From Lacrimispora indolis DSM 755 (lineage in GTDB: Bacteria; Bacillota; Clostridia; Lachnospirales; Lachnospiraceae), in contig NZ_AZUI01000001.1 in the NCBI RefSeq assembly GCF_000526995.1, positions 2,046,001 to 2,110,000 on the forward strand: a stretch of 64,000 bases of DNA, in the 5' to 3' direction. The notes under the pieces are model-generated. The model was given only the letters and a program-made list of their open reading frames with translations. It ran no database searches and was not told the origin of the DNA. Position 1 is the first letter of the stretch, and every line of letters begins with the position of its first letter. Positions 36,542 through 45,498 of the stretch are shown here, one piece after another. Both the position numbers and the translations under genes were made by a program.

Positions 36542-38074
36542 ATGAACATAAAAATAAGATGGAAGAGGCGTTCGGCCTATTCTGTGTTTCTGGCAGCGGC
36601 AGCAGCGTCCCTGCTGGCAGGCTGCGGTGAAAAGTCAGCGGTCACGGAACTTAGAAAAGATGCTACGCCCTCCATTGCTATAGTAACGGAACAAAAAAAG
36701 GAGATCCAGCCCATTGAGATACTCACGCCCGGCGGGGATTTAATGCCAAGGCTGCTTATGGTGCCGGAACAAAAGGAAAACCCCATTCCCGAGTATTTGC
36801 GCAATGGAGTGGAGCATCCGGTGGTGGCCAGCCTTCAGGAGCGATTGATGAATTTAGGCTTTATGGATAACGATGAACCTACCCATTATTTTGGAAATGT
36901 GACGGAGGCAGCTGTTAAAACCTATCAGCGCCAGAACGGTCTGACCCAGGACGGAATCGTAGGGCCTGAGACCTTAAATTCCATTATGTCCCCATCCGCC
37001 AAATATTACGCCGTGTCAAAGGGGGTGGAAGGGGAGGACATATCACGGATCCAGAACCGCCTTTATGAATTAGGGTATCTGGCAAGCGCAGGCCAGGTAT
37101 CCAGCTGCTTTGGGGATGAAACGGAGGCTGCGGTCAAGAAGCTTCAGGAAGTCAACGGCTTAAACATAGACGGAAAAGTGGGACGTCAGACCATAAACCT
37201 TCTTTACAGCGAAGAGATCAAGCCCAACTTTCTGGCTTATGGGGAAAAAAGTGATGTGGTTTTATCCAGCCAGCAGCGCCTTAAAGACCTTGGGTATTTA
37301 ACCACCACTCCGGACGGGGCTTACGGAGCTGATACAGTGACAGCGGTGAAGCAGTTCCAGTCCAGGAATGACCTGGTTGTGGATGGATATTTAGGGCCTT
37401 CCACCAGGATCACCTTAATGAGCGCAGAAGCGCAGCCAAACGGCTTTACCCTTGGTGAACAGGGAGAATCGGTTACCAGGATCCAGCAGCTGTTAAATAA
37501 ATACGGGTACTTAGCTTCCGCCAATGTGACAGGATATTACGGTGAGGTGACAGAGAAGGCGGTTAAGGCCTTTCAGAGCAACAATGGTCTGACAGCGGAT
37601 GGTTCCGTGGGACAGCTTACCATGAGCAAGCTTACGGGAAGCAGCATAAAATCTGCAGGCTCTTCCGGTTCCTCAGGCGGTTCAACCAAGGGAGGCACCG
37701 TTAAGGGAGGCTCCGGCGTAAGCGGTCTGCTTTCCATTGCCAGATCCAAGCTGGGACGCCCTTATGTATGGGGAGCCAAAGGATCGGAGTCCTTTGACTG
37801 TTCGGGATTTGTCTACTGGTCACTCAACCAGGCAGGAGTGAGGCAGAGCTACTTAACTTCTTCCGGCTGGAGAAATGTTGGGAAATATACGAAAATCACC
37901 AGCTTTGGAAGTTTGAAGGCAGGGGATATCATTGTGGTGAGCGGCCATGTGGGAATCGTGGCCGGAGGCGGAAGTGTCATCGATGCTTCCTCCAGTAACG
38001 GACGGGTAGTGGAACGTACTTTAAGCTCCTGGTGGAAGAACAACTTTATTTGCGGCTGGCGAATATTTGGATAG
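36542..38074 (+). CDS. Lipoprotein with peptidoglycan-binding repeats and NlpC/P60 hydrolase domain
   Basis: A 510-aa surface-anchored cell wall endopeptidase. The signal peptide ends in lipobox LLAGC with Cys28. Four PG_binding_1 repeats follow between about residues 85 and 370 (each with a GYL.....G.G..T..AVK.FQ pattern), then a Ser/Gly linker, then NlpC/P60 at about 392-510 with catalytic Cys near 420 (SFDCSGFVYW) and His in SGHVGIV. It would cut stem peptides during growth or sporulation. GGAAAGG lies before ATG 36542. The following MATE gene is 15 bases away, but functional linkage is doubtful. Confidence 0.9.
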   Translation: MNIKIRWKRRSAYSVFLAAAAASLLAGCGEKSAVTELRKDATPSIAIVTEQKKEIQPIEILTPGGDLMPRLLMVPEQKENPIPEYLRNGVEHPVVASLQERLMNLGFMDNDEPTHYFGNVTEAAVKTYQRQNGLTQDGIVGPETLNSIMSPSAKYYAVSKGVEGEDISRIQNRLYELGYLASAGQVSSCFGDETEAAVKKLQEVNGLNIDGKVGRQTINLLYSEEIKPNFLAYGEKSDVVLSSQQRLKDLGYLTTTPDGAYGADTVTAVKQFQSRNDLVVDGYLGPSTRITLMSAEAQPNGFTLGEQGESVTRIQQLLNKYGYLASANVTGYYGEVTEKAVKAFQSNNGLTADGSVGQLTMSKLTGSSIKSAGSSGSSGGSTKGGTVKGGSGVSGLLSIARSKLGRPYVWGAKGSESFDCSGFVYWSLNQAGVRQSYLTSSGWRNVGKYTKITSFGSLKAGDIIVVSGHVGIVAGGGSVIDASSSNGRVVERTLSSWWKNNFICGWRIFG

Positions 38075-38089
38075 GAATGGTTCAGAATA

Positions 38090-39451
38090 ATGAGTATGAA
38101 AACACAGAGAAAAGCAATTGATATGATAACAGATTCACCGGGAAGGGCACTTTTGCTCTTTGCCCTTCCCATGATTCTTGGAAATTTATTTCAGCAGTTT
38201 TATAATATCATAGACTCCGTGGTGGTAGGGCGGTTTGTAGGGGAGGAAGCGTTGGCTTCGGTAGGGGCTTCCTATTCCATTACAAACGTGTTTATTGCCA
38301 TTGCGGTAGGTGGCGGAATCGGAAGCTCGGTGGTTGTGTCCCAGTTTTTAGGGGCAAAACAGACAGGAAACATGAAAACCGCCATATCTACCACCCTTAT
38401 AAATTTTCTTTTGATCGGTGTGATATTAGGCGGTCTGGGGCTTCTTTTCAATCACCGGATTTTAAGCTTCATGAATACCCCTGAGAATGTATTTGATGAT
38501 GCTGCGGTGTATCTGGGCATTTATTTTATGGGGCTGCCTTTTTTATTCATGTATAATGTGCAGGCCTCGGTTTTTCAGGCCCTGGGAGATTCAAAGACTC
38601 CTCTGTACTTACTGGTCTTTTCTTCTCTCTTAAATGTTGGATTGGACCTGCTGTTTGTGGTCCAGTTTTTCATGGGAGTAGCCGGTGTAGCAATCGCCAC
38701 GCTGATCGCCCAGGGGCTTTCCGCAGTCCTGTCATTTTTCATTCTGATGAGAAGGTTAAAGAAGTATGAAACAACGGAACAGTTCCGGCTCTATGACTGG
38801 AATATGATGCTTCATATGATGCGGGTAGCAATTCCCTCCACCCTTCAGCAGTCCATAGTTCATATCGGAATGCTTCTCGTACAATCCGTTGTCAATGTAT
38901 TCGGTTCTGCGGTCATGGCGGGCTTTGCGGCAGGGACCAGGATCGAATCCATCTGCATTGTTCCCATGCTGGCTCTGGGAAATGCAATGTCCACCTATAC
39001 TGCCCAGAATATAGGTGCAGGAAGGACAGACCGGGTGAAAAAGGGCTACCGTTACTGTTATTTCATGGTGGGTGTTTTTGCTGTGATCATCTGTATCATC
39101 ATGGAAACGTGGGGAGATTGGTTCATAAGAAGCTTTTTAAATGAAGGAAGTGCGGAAACGGCATTTAAGACGGGAATGGATTATGTCCGGTTCATCTCAT
39201 TCTTTTACGTGTGCATTGGTCTTAAAGCGACCACAGACGGGCTTTTAAGGGGGGCAGGAGATGTGGTGGTGTTTACTGCAGCCAATCTGGTAAACCTTGC
39301 GATCCGGGTGTCAGTGGCTGCTTTGCTGGCCCCCGTTATTGGCGTCCAGGCCGTTTGGTTTGCGGTTCCAATGGGCTGGACGGCCAATTATATCATATCT
39401 TTTTTCCGCTACCTGACGGGAAAGTGGGAGAGGATAAGGCTTATTTCTTAA
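38090..39451 (+). CDS. MATE-family efflux pump
   Basis: A 453-aa twelve-helix transporter of the NorM/DinF-like MATE group. LFALPMILGNLFQQFYNIID in helix 1, GGGIGSSVVVSQFLGA, and GNAMSTYTAQNIGAGR in the second half are typical. It is a paralogue of the pump at 16132, with the same spacing of motifs, but clearly diverged. ATG 38090 lies 15 bases after the lipoprotein stop. The 3' end overlaps the convergent kinase gene by 11 bases. Confidence 0.9.
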   Translation: MSMKTQRKAIDMITDSPGRALLLFALPMILGNLFQQFYNIIDSVVVGRFVGEEALASVGASYSITNVFIAIAVGGGIGSSVVVSQFLGAKQTGNMKTAISTTLINFLLIGVILGGLGLLFNHRILSFMNTPENVFDDAAVYLGIYFMGLPFLFMYNVQASVFQALGDSKTPLYLLVFSSLLNVGLDLLFVVQFFMGVAGVAIATLIAQGLSAVLSFFILMRRLKKYETTEQFRLYDWNMMLHMMRVAIPSTLQQSIVHIGMLLVQSVVNVFGSAVMAGFAAGTRIESICIVPMLALGNAMSTYTAQNIGAGRTDRVKKGYRYCYFMVGVFAVIICIIMETWGDWFIRSFLNEGSAETAFKTGMDYVRFISFFYVCIGLKATTDGLLRGAGDVVVFTAANLVNLAIRVSVAALLAPVIGVQAVWFAVPMGWTANYIISFFRYLTGKWERIRLIS

Positions 39452-41708
39452 TGGGGAAGGCAACGCCTGCCTTAAATAAATCTCCGTCAATGTAAAGCCT
39501 TAAATCTCCGCCCTGGAGCTCGGCCAGGCTTTTGGCGATGGAGATCCCAAGGCCGCTTCCTTCCGTTGTCCGGGCAACATCGCCGCGGACAAAGCGTTCG
39601 GTCAGTTCATCAGCCCGGATGTTTAAGGGGTTTTGGGAAATGTTTTTCATGGTAAAGACTGCCATATTCCCTTCCACGGTAATGTCCACGTATACCCGGC
39701 TGTGTTCCATGGCATACTTAAACGCATTATTATAAAGGTTTTCAAGCACCCTCCACAGATACCGGCCGTCCGCCTCAATCAGGATGGATTCGGCCGGTAA
39801 GCTGGAGACCAGTTCTAAGTGGCGGAGGGCAAACTTTTCTTCAAATTCTCCATTAGTTTGATGGATGAGTTCTACAAAATCAATGCTGGTGATCTCCAGC
39901 TTTAAATTCCCTGAACTTGCCTTTGAGGCTTCTACCAGGTCTTCTGTCAAAGTCTTTAGCCTCTGGGACTTTTGTTCCAGAACTTCCAAATATCCCTGAA
40001 TCTTTGGATCCTGTATCTGCTCCCTTTTTATAAGGTCCACATAGTTTATGATGGATGTAAGGGGAGTCTTGATATCATGGGACACATTGGTGATCAAGTC
40101 TGCTTTTAAGCGCTCGCTACGCACCTTTTCCTGGAGGGCTGTCTCAAGTCCTGTGCTGATGTGATTGATATGCTCAGCCAGCTCCCGTTCTTTCCCGTTA
40201 AATGCCATGGTTTCGATCTTATAGGTGGTATCTCCATTAGAAATGTTTAAAAGAGCTTCGTTGATCTGGTCGGTTTCCCATGCATTCTTGTACATCTGAT
40301 GAAATACGAGAAAATCCAGGCAGAAAAACAATACGGCAACTGCACCCATAAGGATCCTGGATTCCAGGCTGCTATAGGTAAACAGAAGAAAAGCAAAAGC
40401 CATTGTCATTCCAATGTTAAAAACCAGGAACAGGATATAGAAAAGCATGATCCGGGTGGTGAAGCGGTGGTTCTTTACATACAGGGACAGGTTTCGAAAT
40501 CCCCGGTACGTTAGGCTTCCGGTCCAGAGATTACCTTCCTTATACCGCTTTAAAAGGCTTAAGGCAGCTGACAGTCCGGCTGCGTAATAAATAAGAATAC
40601 GCAGTGCCAATTCTCCGTAATCCCATAGTTCATCAGAAAGGAAAAGATGAATGATCTTATATGCCACCTGGTTTGCAAGAAACAGGGTCAGAATGGCAGC
40701 GCCGGCAAACAGAAGCATGCAGCTTTCTGCCGGGAGCCGGTGGATCCGCTCCATAGGACCAGAGCCATGTTCCTTATCCGGATGCCCGATGTGGTTTACG
40801 AGGGCGTAAAGGGTTGCTGCACAGCCTAAAATCCCCAGGCACAGGCTTATCATTCCAATGATGAACAGCAGGCGCATCCGGTCATAGGAGGCGGAAGCCT
40901 GGGCGTAAGCGTCATCAAAGGGATAGGAAGTGTCCACGGCTATGGTCATATGGTAATTGCCGTTGTTATAGGGATTCATCTTTTCAAGCTGGGAAGAAAC
41001 ATTTTTCGGAACATTACTTAAATTGGAATCCACGTAAAGGGCTTCTCCGGTTACGTAAAGATATTTTCCCATGGCCTTAAAGTCATTTACTGTTTTTCCG
41101 GAAACATTGCTGTAAAGCTTATAATCTTCCTCCGTGTTATGATAGAGAATTTCGAACTTCAGATTACTGGGATTCTGGATAAAGCGGTAATAAAAAGAAT
41201 AGTAATTGCCCAGGTGGGTCAGCACCTCATAGGCCAGCTGGTCCATGGTGAGAAATGCTTCCCCAGGCTCCGTGATCTTAAAATCCGGTTCATATGCCCG
41301 GTAATCCACCCGTACATAGGAATCTCCGTCATTGGAGGCCGGCTGTCCTCCGCTCACTTTAAACTGTTCATTCAGATAAAAGCCCAGGGACTTGGCCCTG
41401 CGTATCATCTCATCTACCGTATATTCCGTTGTGGTCCCAGGACCTTCCATAACCCTGGCAATGGGCTTGGAATAATCAAGCTTTCCGTTGGTTTCAAATA
41501 CTTCCTTATATTTTACATAGTTAAAAATATCATCAATATCGGATTTGAGCTGGCGGGTGAAGTCAGGCGTGTCCTCATAGGTTTCATGGGTGATCCAGCG
41601 GATGCCCTCTCCGTAGTGGGAATTGCTGTACATGATGGAGACGCCGATGACAACAAGAAGGGAGAAGAGCATGTGCAGGAAGACTGCAAAATCTGTTCTT
41701 TTTTTCAT
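39441..41708 (-). CDS. Membrane sensor histidine kinase (VanS-like group)
   Basis: A 755-aa sensor. An N-terminal helix, a large extracellular region (about 35-270), and a cluster of about six further membrane helices (about 275-455) precede a HAMP-like linker. The HisKA domain has the phosphorylated His in NVSHDIKTPLTSIINYVDLI (about 548), and the HATPase_c domain has the N box NNAFKYAMEHS and the G box GSGLGISIAKSLAE. The full set of catalytic motifs is intact. The gene is 8 bases downstream of its response regulator. The signal is not evident from sequence. Confidence 0.9.
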   Translation of the reverse strand: MKKRTDFAVFLHMLFSLLVVIGVSIMYSNSHYGEGIRWITHETYEDTPDFTRQLKSDIDDIFNYVKYKEVFETNGKLDYSKPIARVMEGPGTTTEYTVDEMIRRAKSLGFYLNEQFKVSGGQPASNDGDSYVRVDYRAYEPDFKITEPGEAFLTMDQLAYEVLTHLGNYYSFYYRFIQNPSNLKFEILYHNTEEDYKLYSNVSGKTVNDFKAMGKYLYVTGEALYVDSNLSNVPKNVSSQLEKMNPYNNGNYHMTIAVDTSYPFDDAYAQASASYDRMRLLFIIGMISLCLGILGCAATLYALVNHIGHPDKEHGSGPMERIHRLPAESCMLLFAGAAILTLFLANQVAYKIIHLFLSDELWDYGELALRILIYYAAGLSAALSLLKRYKEGNLWTGSLTYRGFRNLSLYVKNHRFTTRIMLFYILFLVFNIGMTMAFAFLLFTYSSLESRILMGAVAVLFFCLDFLVFHQMYKNAWETDQINEALLNISNGDTTYKIETMAFNGKERELAEHINHISTGLETALQEKVRSERLKADLITNVSHDIKTPLTSIINYVDLIKREQIQDPKIQGYLEVLEQKSQRLKTLTEDLVEASKASSGNLKLEITSIDFVELIHQTNGEFEEKFALRHLELVSSLPAESILIEADGRYLWRVLENLYNNAFKYAMEHSRVYVDITVEGNMAVFTMKNISQNPLNIRADELTERFVRGDVARTTEGSGLGISIAKSLAELQGGDLRLYIDGDLFKAGVAFPIKK

Positions 41709-41716
41709 AAATACAC

Positions 41717-42412
41717 CTATTGTTTTTCAATCTTATAGCCAACACCCCATACCACTTTTAAATAACGGGGTTCTCTTGGATTGATTTCGATTTTTTCCCG
41801 GATGTGCCGGATGTGCACGGCAACGGTATTATCGGCGCCGATGGCTTCTTCATTCCATATCTGTTCATAGATCTCGTCAATGGAAAATACTTTACCGGCG
41901 TTCTTTACCAGGAGCAGCAGGATGTTGTACTCAATGGGAGTCAGCTTGATCAGCTCGCCTTCCACGGCAACTTCCTTGTTGTCGTCATTGATGGCCAGGC
42001 CTCCGCATTTATACACTTGTCCTGCCGGCTGCTGGTTCATATTACCAAGCTGGGTATAGCGGCGCAGCTGGGATTTTACCCTGGCTACCAGTTCCAGCGG
42101 GTTAAATGGCTTGGTAATATAATCATCAGCCCCGATGTTTAATCCCAGGATCTTATCCGTGTCCTCGGATTTGGCGGAGAGGATGATGATGGGAATACTG
42201 CTTGTCTCACGGACTTTTAAGGTGGTCCTGATCCCGTCAAGCCCCGGCATCATCACATCCAGGATCATTAAATCCACCTCGTGATCCTCCAGAAGCTTCA
42301 GGGCGTCATAACCGTCATAGGCTTTGATCACATGAAATTCTTCTCCTGTTAAATATATATCAATGGCTTCCACGATTTGTTTGTCATCATCACATACTAA
42401 AATATTCTGCAT
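41717..42412 (-). CDS. OmpR-family response regulator (VanR-like)
   Basis: A 231-aa regulator. The receiver domain (1-118) has the acidic pair CDDD, the phosphoacceptor Asp in DLMILDVMMPG near residue 53 and Lys in ITKPFNP. The Trans_reg_C winged helix (about 130-231) contains LTPIEYNILLLLVKN and TVAVHIRHIREKIE. ATG 42412 is chosen because AAAGGAGG lies 7 bases upstream. It is cotranscribed with the sensor kinase. Regulators of this family bind tandem hexamers with an 11-bp step; the TTCACA arrays at 2.8, 43.1 and 48.8 kb have that geometry, but a link is speculative. Confidence 0.92.
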   Translation of the reverse strand: MQNILVCDDDKQIVEAIDIYLTGEEFHVIKAYDGYDALKLLEDHEVDLMILDVMMPGLDGIRTTLKVRETSSIPIIILSAKSEDTDKILGLNIGADDYITKPFNPLELVARVKSQLRRYTQLGNMNQQPAGQVYKCGGLAINDDNKEVAVEGELIKLTPIEYNILLLLVKNAGKVFSIDEIYEQIWNEEAIGADNTVAVHIRHIREKIEINPREPRYLKVVWGVGYKIEKQ

Positions 42413-42504
42413 ACGAAAACCTCCTTTTTCAATATTATACAACGAAGGCCGTAAAAAAGCACATTACATTTTTATGATTTTTCTAAACCCTTTATTTATG
42501 CGTA

Positions 42505-42720
42505 TTAGAAAGCTGCTATTTTATCATTGTCTGCATTATAATATGACTCCAGTTTATCCACTTTTACATACACGTATCCAAAATGAAAGTAAGTGTCCAG
42601 AGAGATATTGGGTCTGATTATTATCCACTTCAGCTTTGTATAGATTGCTCTCACAGGTATGCCGGAAGATATGCGCAGTAATATCACTTGCCAGGGGCAC
42701 AGAAAGAAGTACTGGAATGG
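42505..42720 (-). pseudogene. C-terminal scrap of a tyrosine integrase
   Basis: Two minus-strand frames give ASDITAHIFRHTCESNLYKA and HFGYVYVKVDKLESYYNA, matching the catalytic end of the intact integrase at 53566 (DDITAHTFRHTYASDLYKAG and HFGYADVKVDKLEAYYNA) with a frameshift between. Just beyond the stop the shared sequence AACCCTTTATTTATGCGT resembles the intact gene's AACCCTTTGTTTATGCGT. The N-terminal four fifths is gone. It marks a former integration near here. Confidence 0.8.
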
Positions 42721-42990
42721 CTGATTCAAGTGGAAAAATTGATGAAGTTCTCAAGGAAGGCAGTAAACTAAAATAAACGGTATCACTGGAGAAGAAGCCA
42801 ACTCCAGAGATGTGGGAAGATTTTCAGAACAGGTGAACTGCCTGAATATTGCATTGGACGCAGAGGAAGCAGTAAATATGGGGCCATATGTTTTTGATGA
42901 TGTCGGAAGCGTATTGCAGCGGCTGGTTTAACATCAAACCAATACGATAGAGAAGTCGGCAACGGGGAGTAAAACAAACCCATAAAAATA
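42721..42990. other. Mobile-element debris without intact genes
   Basis: A frame without start (about 42781-42932) reads ITGEEANSRDVGRFSEQVNC and ends LQRLV before TAA; it is acidic and unrecognised. No ribosome binding site or promoter is evident. Confidence 0.4.
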
Positions 42991-42996
42991 GAGGAA

Positions 42997-43125
42997 CCGG
43001 CAAGATCGGGAATCCTGCCGGCTGAAGTGTGAAAAAGATTTATGTATAAAGGCCATTGCCTATTTGTAATTAATATACCTGGAAATTGTGACAGGAATTT
43101 GATGGATCTGTGAAGAGTTTGTGAA
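42997..43125 (-). ncRNA. Small-RNA-like element with phased TTCACA boxes, copy 2
   Basis: On the minus strand the boxes TTCACA (43120-43125), TTCACA (43109-43114), ATCAAA (43098-43103) and GTCACA (43087-43092) are exactly 11 bp apart. Nine bases later comes TATATT (43072-43077). The predicted RNA, from about 43065, has an AGGC-aat-GGCCT hairpin and then CCGGCAGGAT-tcccg-ATCTTGCCGG (42997-43021) and a T-rich stretch ending TATTTTT. As in the other copies the stem is complete only on this strand. Four hexamers of this type and spacing resemble PhoP/OmpR-family binding regions. Confidence 0.6.
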
Positions 43126-43151
43126 AAAGCAGGTACATTGAGAACTTAATA

Positions 43152-43180
43152 TTGATAGTTAATAAGTATGGTGATATTCT
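43152..43180 (+). promoter_or_regulatory. Promoter repeat of gene unit A
   Basis: TTGATA (43152-43157), a 17-base spacer and TATTCT (43175-43180) within the conserved start element also seen at 45433 and 46830. Confidence 0.75.
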
Positions 43181-43507
43181 ACTCATGAAGAATATTGATA
43201 AAATGTCAACTTCAGATTAATTATATCTTTTACAGGAGGTTGTACCTATGAAGATAGCACTCATAGATGTTATTTCCGAAGAGGTTGTTAAACTCTTTTC
43301 AGAACAAGATAATTTTATGATAGAGTTTCTCGGCGGTGATAGTGTTTATTATACCCGCTATAGCAAAAATGAAAACATAGAAAATGTTTGGGTGGCCTAC
43401 TTTGGCGACTTGCCAATCGGATGCGTTGCTTATCGAAAAAAATCTATTGGTGTTGGCGAGGTTAAACGTATGTTTATTAAGCATGAATATCGTGGACGAG
43501 GAATATC

Positions 43508-44870
43508 GATAGTGTCAAGATTTTTTCGCAAATTGTATTTCAACCGTCTGGTAGCCGGTAGTTAGCCGGCTATGATATCAGACTCGTTTTGGAGATCCAT
43601 TTCTTTTAGATGCTCCATATTCATGTAGCGCTTTGTACCCCATTGGGTCCCTGCTACGTGTCGTAGTCTGGCACATACAAGCATTAAAGCACTTTGCCCA
43701 TCAGGAAAAGCGCCAATTGCCCGGGTTCTACGTTTGATTTCCCTATTAAGTCTTTCGATGGTGTTGTTGGTGCGAATTCTAGTCCAGTGCTGGCTAGGAA
43801 AATCCATGTATGTAAGGGTTTCCTCGATTCCGTCTTCGACCTTTTTAGCTGCCGAAGCTAATTTCATCTCGCGAAGTTTATCAGCTACTTGTTTTGCCTT
43901 TTCCTTTGCAGATACCTTACACTCTTGAGCATGAATAGCCTTTAGCAGCATAGAGACTTCTTTCATCTTATTACGAGGAGTGGCCGAAAATATATTCCGA
44001 TAGAAGTGAACCGTACATCTTTGATACTTTGCATCCGGAAATACTTCTGGAATGGATTCGAGCATCCCAAGGCATTTATCACCAATAATTAGGCGCACTC
44101 CAGCCAGGCCACGTTCTTTTAACCATACAAAGAATGTCCTCCAGCTTTCACGATCTTCTTTCATACCTTCTGCTGTGCCAATGATTTCACGGCATCCATC
44201 TTCATTGACACCAATAGCAACAAGGATAGAGACATTTTGAACTTCACCACCCCAGCTGCGCTTTAAGTAAACACCGTCAACATAAACATATGGATAAGAA
44301 CCGCTAAGTTTGCGGCTTCTCCATGTTTCAATGTGTTCATAAGCTTTTTTATTAAGATTACTTATTGTTCCAGGTGAAATTTTAGTTCCCCATAATGCCT
44401 CGGTGATATCTTCAACACGGCGAACAGAAACACCCGCGAGATACATTTCAATGAGAGCCTCTTCTACGGAGCATTCTCTGCGGCGATAGCGTTCAATAAT
44501 GGCAGTTTCGAACGGAACACCCTTTAGCTTTGGCATCTTTAATTTGACCTCACCAGCTGTGGTTTGAAAGTTCCTGCTGTAATGGCCGGAACGATATCCC
44601 TTGCGTTCACCGGAACGTTCGTATTTTTCCGCATTAACGAGTTCTTCTGCTTCATGATCCAGCAAGGCATTGAGGGTTTCCTCAACGCTGTTGCGTACTA
44701 AATCTTTCAATTCGTTATGGATAAGTTCCTGATTTAATTGTATAATATTATCAGACATGTTCTATAGCCTCCTTTGAGAGTATTTTGTGTGGTAACTTAA
44801 TTCTACCAAACGGCTATAGACCATGTCTATTTTTATGAAATTAAATTTGCGAAATTAATTATACGTCATC
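43508..44870 (-). mobile_element. IS256-family insertion sequence, complete
   Basis: A 1363-bp element with 8-bp target duplications GGAATATC at 43500-43507 and 44871-44878. The ends are imperfect inverted repeats that start GAT and share TTTCGCAAATT and ATTTCA at the same distances from both tips. It contains a single intact transposase gene on the minus strand. Identical target repeats and an otherwise clean interrupted gene indicate a recent insertion. Confidence 0.93.
43562..44758 (-). CDS. IS256-family transposase (Transposase_mut)
   Basis: A 398-aa DDE transposase. The catalytic Asp are in YVYVDGVYLKRSW and LIIGDKCLGM, and the Glu is in RTNNTIERLNREIKRRTRAIG; the CTVHFYRN motif between them is diagnostic of the family. 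The N-terminal region binds the inverted repeats. ATG 44758 is preceded by AAAGGAGG. The gene fills the element and is uninterrupted, so the element may be mobile. Confidence 0.95.
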   Translation of the reverse strand: MSDNIIQLNQELIHNELKDLVRNSVEETLNALLDHEAEELVNAEKYERSGERKGYRSGHYSRNFQTTAGEVKLKMPKLKGVPFETAIIERYRRRECSVEEALIEMYLAGVSVRRVEDITEALWGTKISPGTISNLNKKAYEHIETWRSRKLSGSYPYVYVDGVYLKRSWGGEVQNVSILVAIGVNEDGCREIIGTAEGMKEDRESWRTFFVWLKERGLAGVRLIIGDKCLGMLESIPEVFPDAKYQRCTVHFYRNIFSATPRNKMKEVSMLLKAIHAQECKVSAKEKAKQVADKLREMKLASAAKKVEDGIEETLTYMDFPSQHWTRIRTNNTIERLNREIKRRTRAIGAFPDGQSALMLVCARLRHVAGTQWGTKRYMNMEHLKEMDLQNESDIIAG

Positions 44871-45109
44871 GGAATATCAAAATCATTGCTTGATATGGTT
44901 GAAAAACATGCAAAGCAGTGTGGTGACCAAGCGTTACATTTGAGTACCCGCATTACACTTGAACCCGCCATTACATTGTACCGACATTCTGGATTTTATG
45001 AAACATTTCGCAATGATCTTTATGTGGAAATGGAAAAGAAGTTGTAATTACAACTTATACTAATGAGCATAACACGGAACCGATAAAATCGAATATGTAA
45101 AGATGACCC

Positions 45110-45140
45110 CTAACTATCAGGATTAAGCTGGTAGTTTTTT
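45110..45140 (+). terminator. Terminator repeat of gene unit A
   Basis: CTAACTATCAG and CTGGTAGTTTTTT form a stem with one G-U pair around GATTAAG. The left arm is the inverse of the promoter repeat at 43150 (TTGATAGTTA). Confidence 0.75.
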
Positions 45141-45432
45141 GTTGCCAGAAAGAAATGTTGTATTTGAACTTTGTGCGAATGAAGCAGATTAGGATGGAGA
45201 GTTTAGGAAATCATTTTCTTAGATACTTAATGCAGCATAGGAAAACCATGACATATACAATATACTTAAATATTTCAAGTGACTGTGCGAATAGCAAAAA
45301 ATAAGAAATCATAAAAACCTCCAAATTTTTTTAATTTAAGTATAACAGGTTATTTGAAATTGATAGTAGGTTGGTAATTTGAGTGTGAAAAAATTAGCAT
45401 TTAATAGAGAAATGTACATTGAAAACTTCATA

Positions 45433-45461
45433 TTGATAGTTAGTAAGTATGGTGGTATTCT
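45433..45461 (+). promoter_or_regulatory. Promoter repeat of gene unit B
   Basis: TTGATA (45433-45438), a 17-base spacer and TATTCT (45456-45461). The surrounding 50 bases closely match the element at 43140-43190. Bases 45141-45432 hold no gene. Confidence 0.75.
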
Positions 45462-45498
45462 GTTCATGTAGCTAATTTATATACAAGGGGGAACAAAT

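Larger units (their letters stand above)
43248..45047 (+). pseudogene. GNAT acetyltransferase gene split by an IS insertion
   Basis: The 5' part (43248-43507) encodes 86 residues including VWVAYFGDLPIGCVAYRKK and VKRMFIKHEYRGRGIS, the acetyl-CoA-binding motif A (R-x-x-G-x-G/A). The 3' part (44879-45047) continues exactly in frame as KSLLDMVEKHAKQCGD and ends LYVEMEKKL. Removing the element and one copy of the 8-bp target duplication restores a 142-aa GNAT protein. It has GGAGG before ATG 43248, its own promoter and its own terminator. The intact protein would acetylate a small molecule or antibiotic-like substrate; as it stands it is inactive. Confidence 0.9.
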
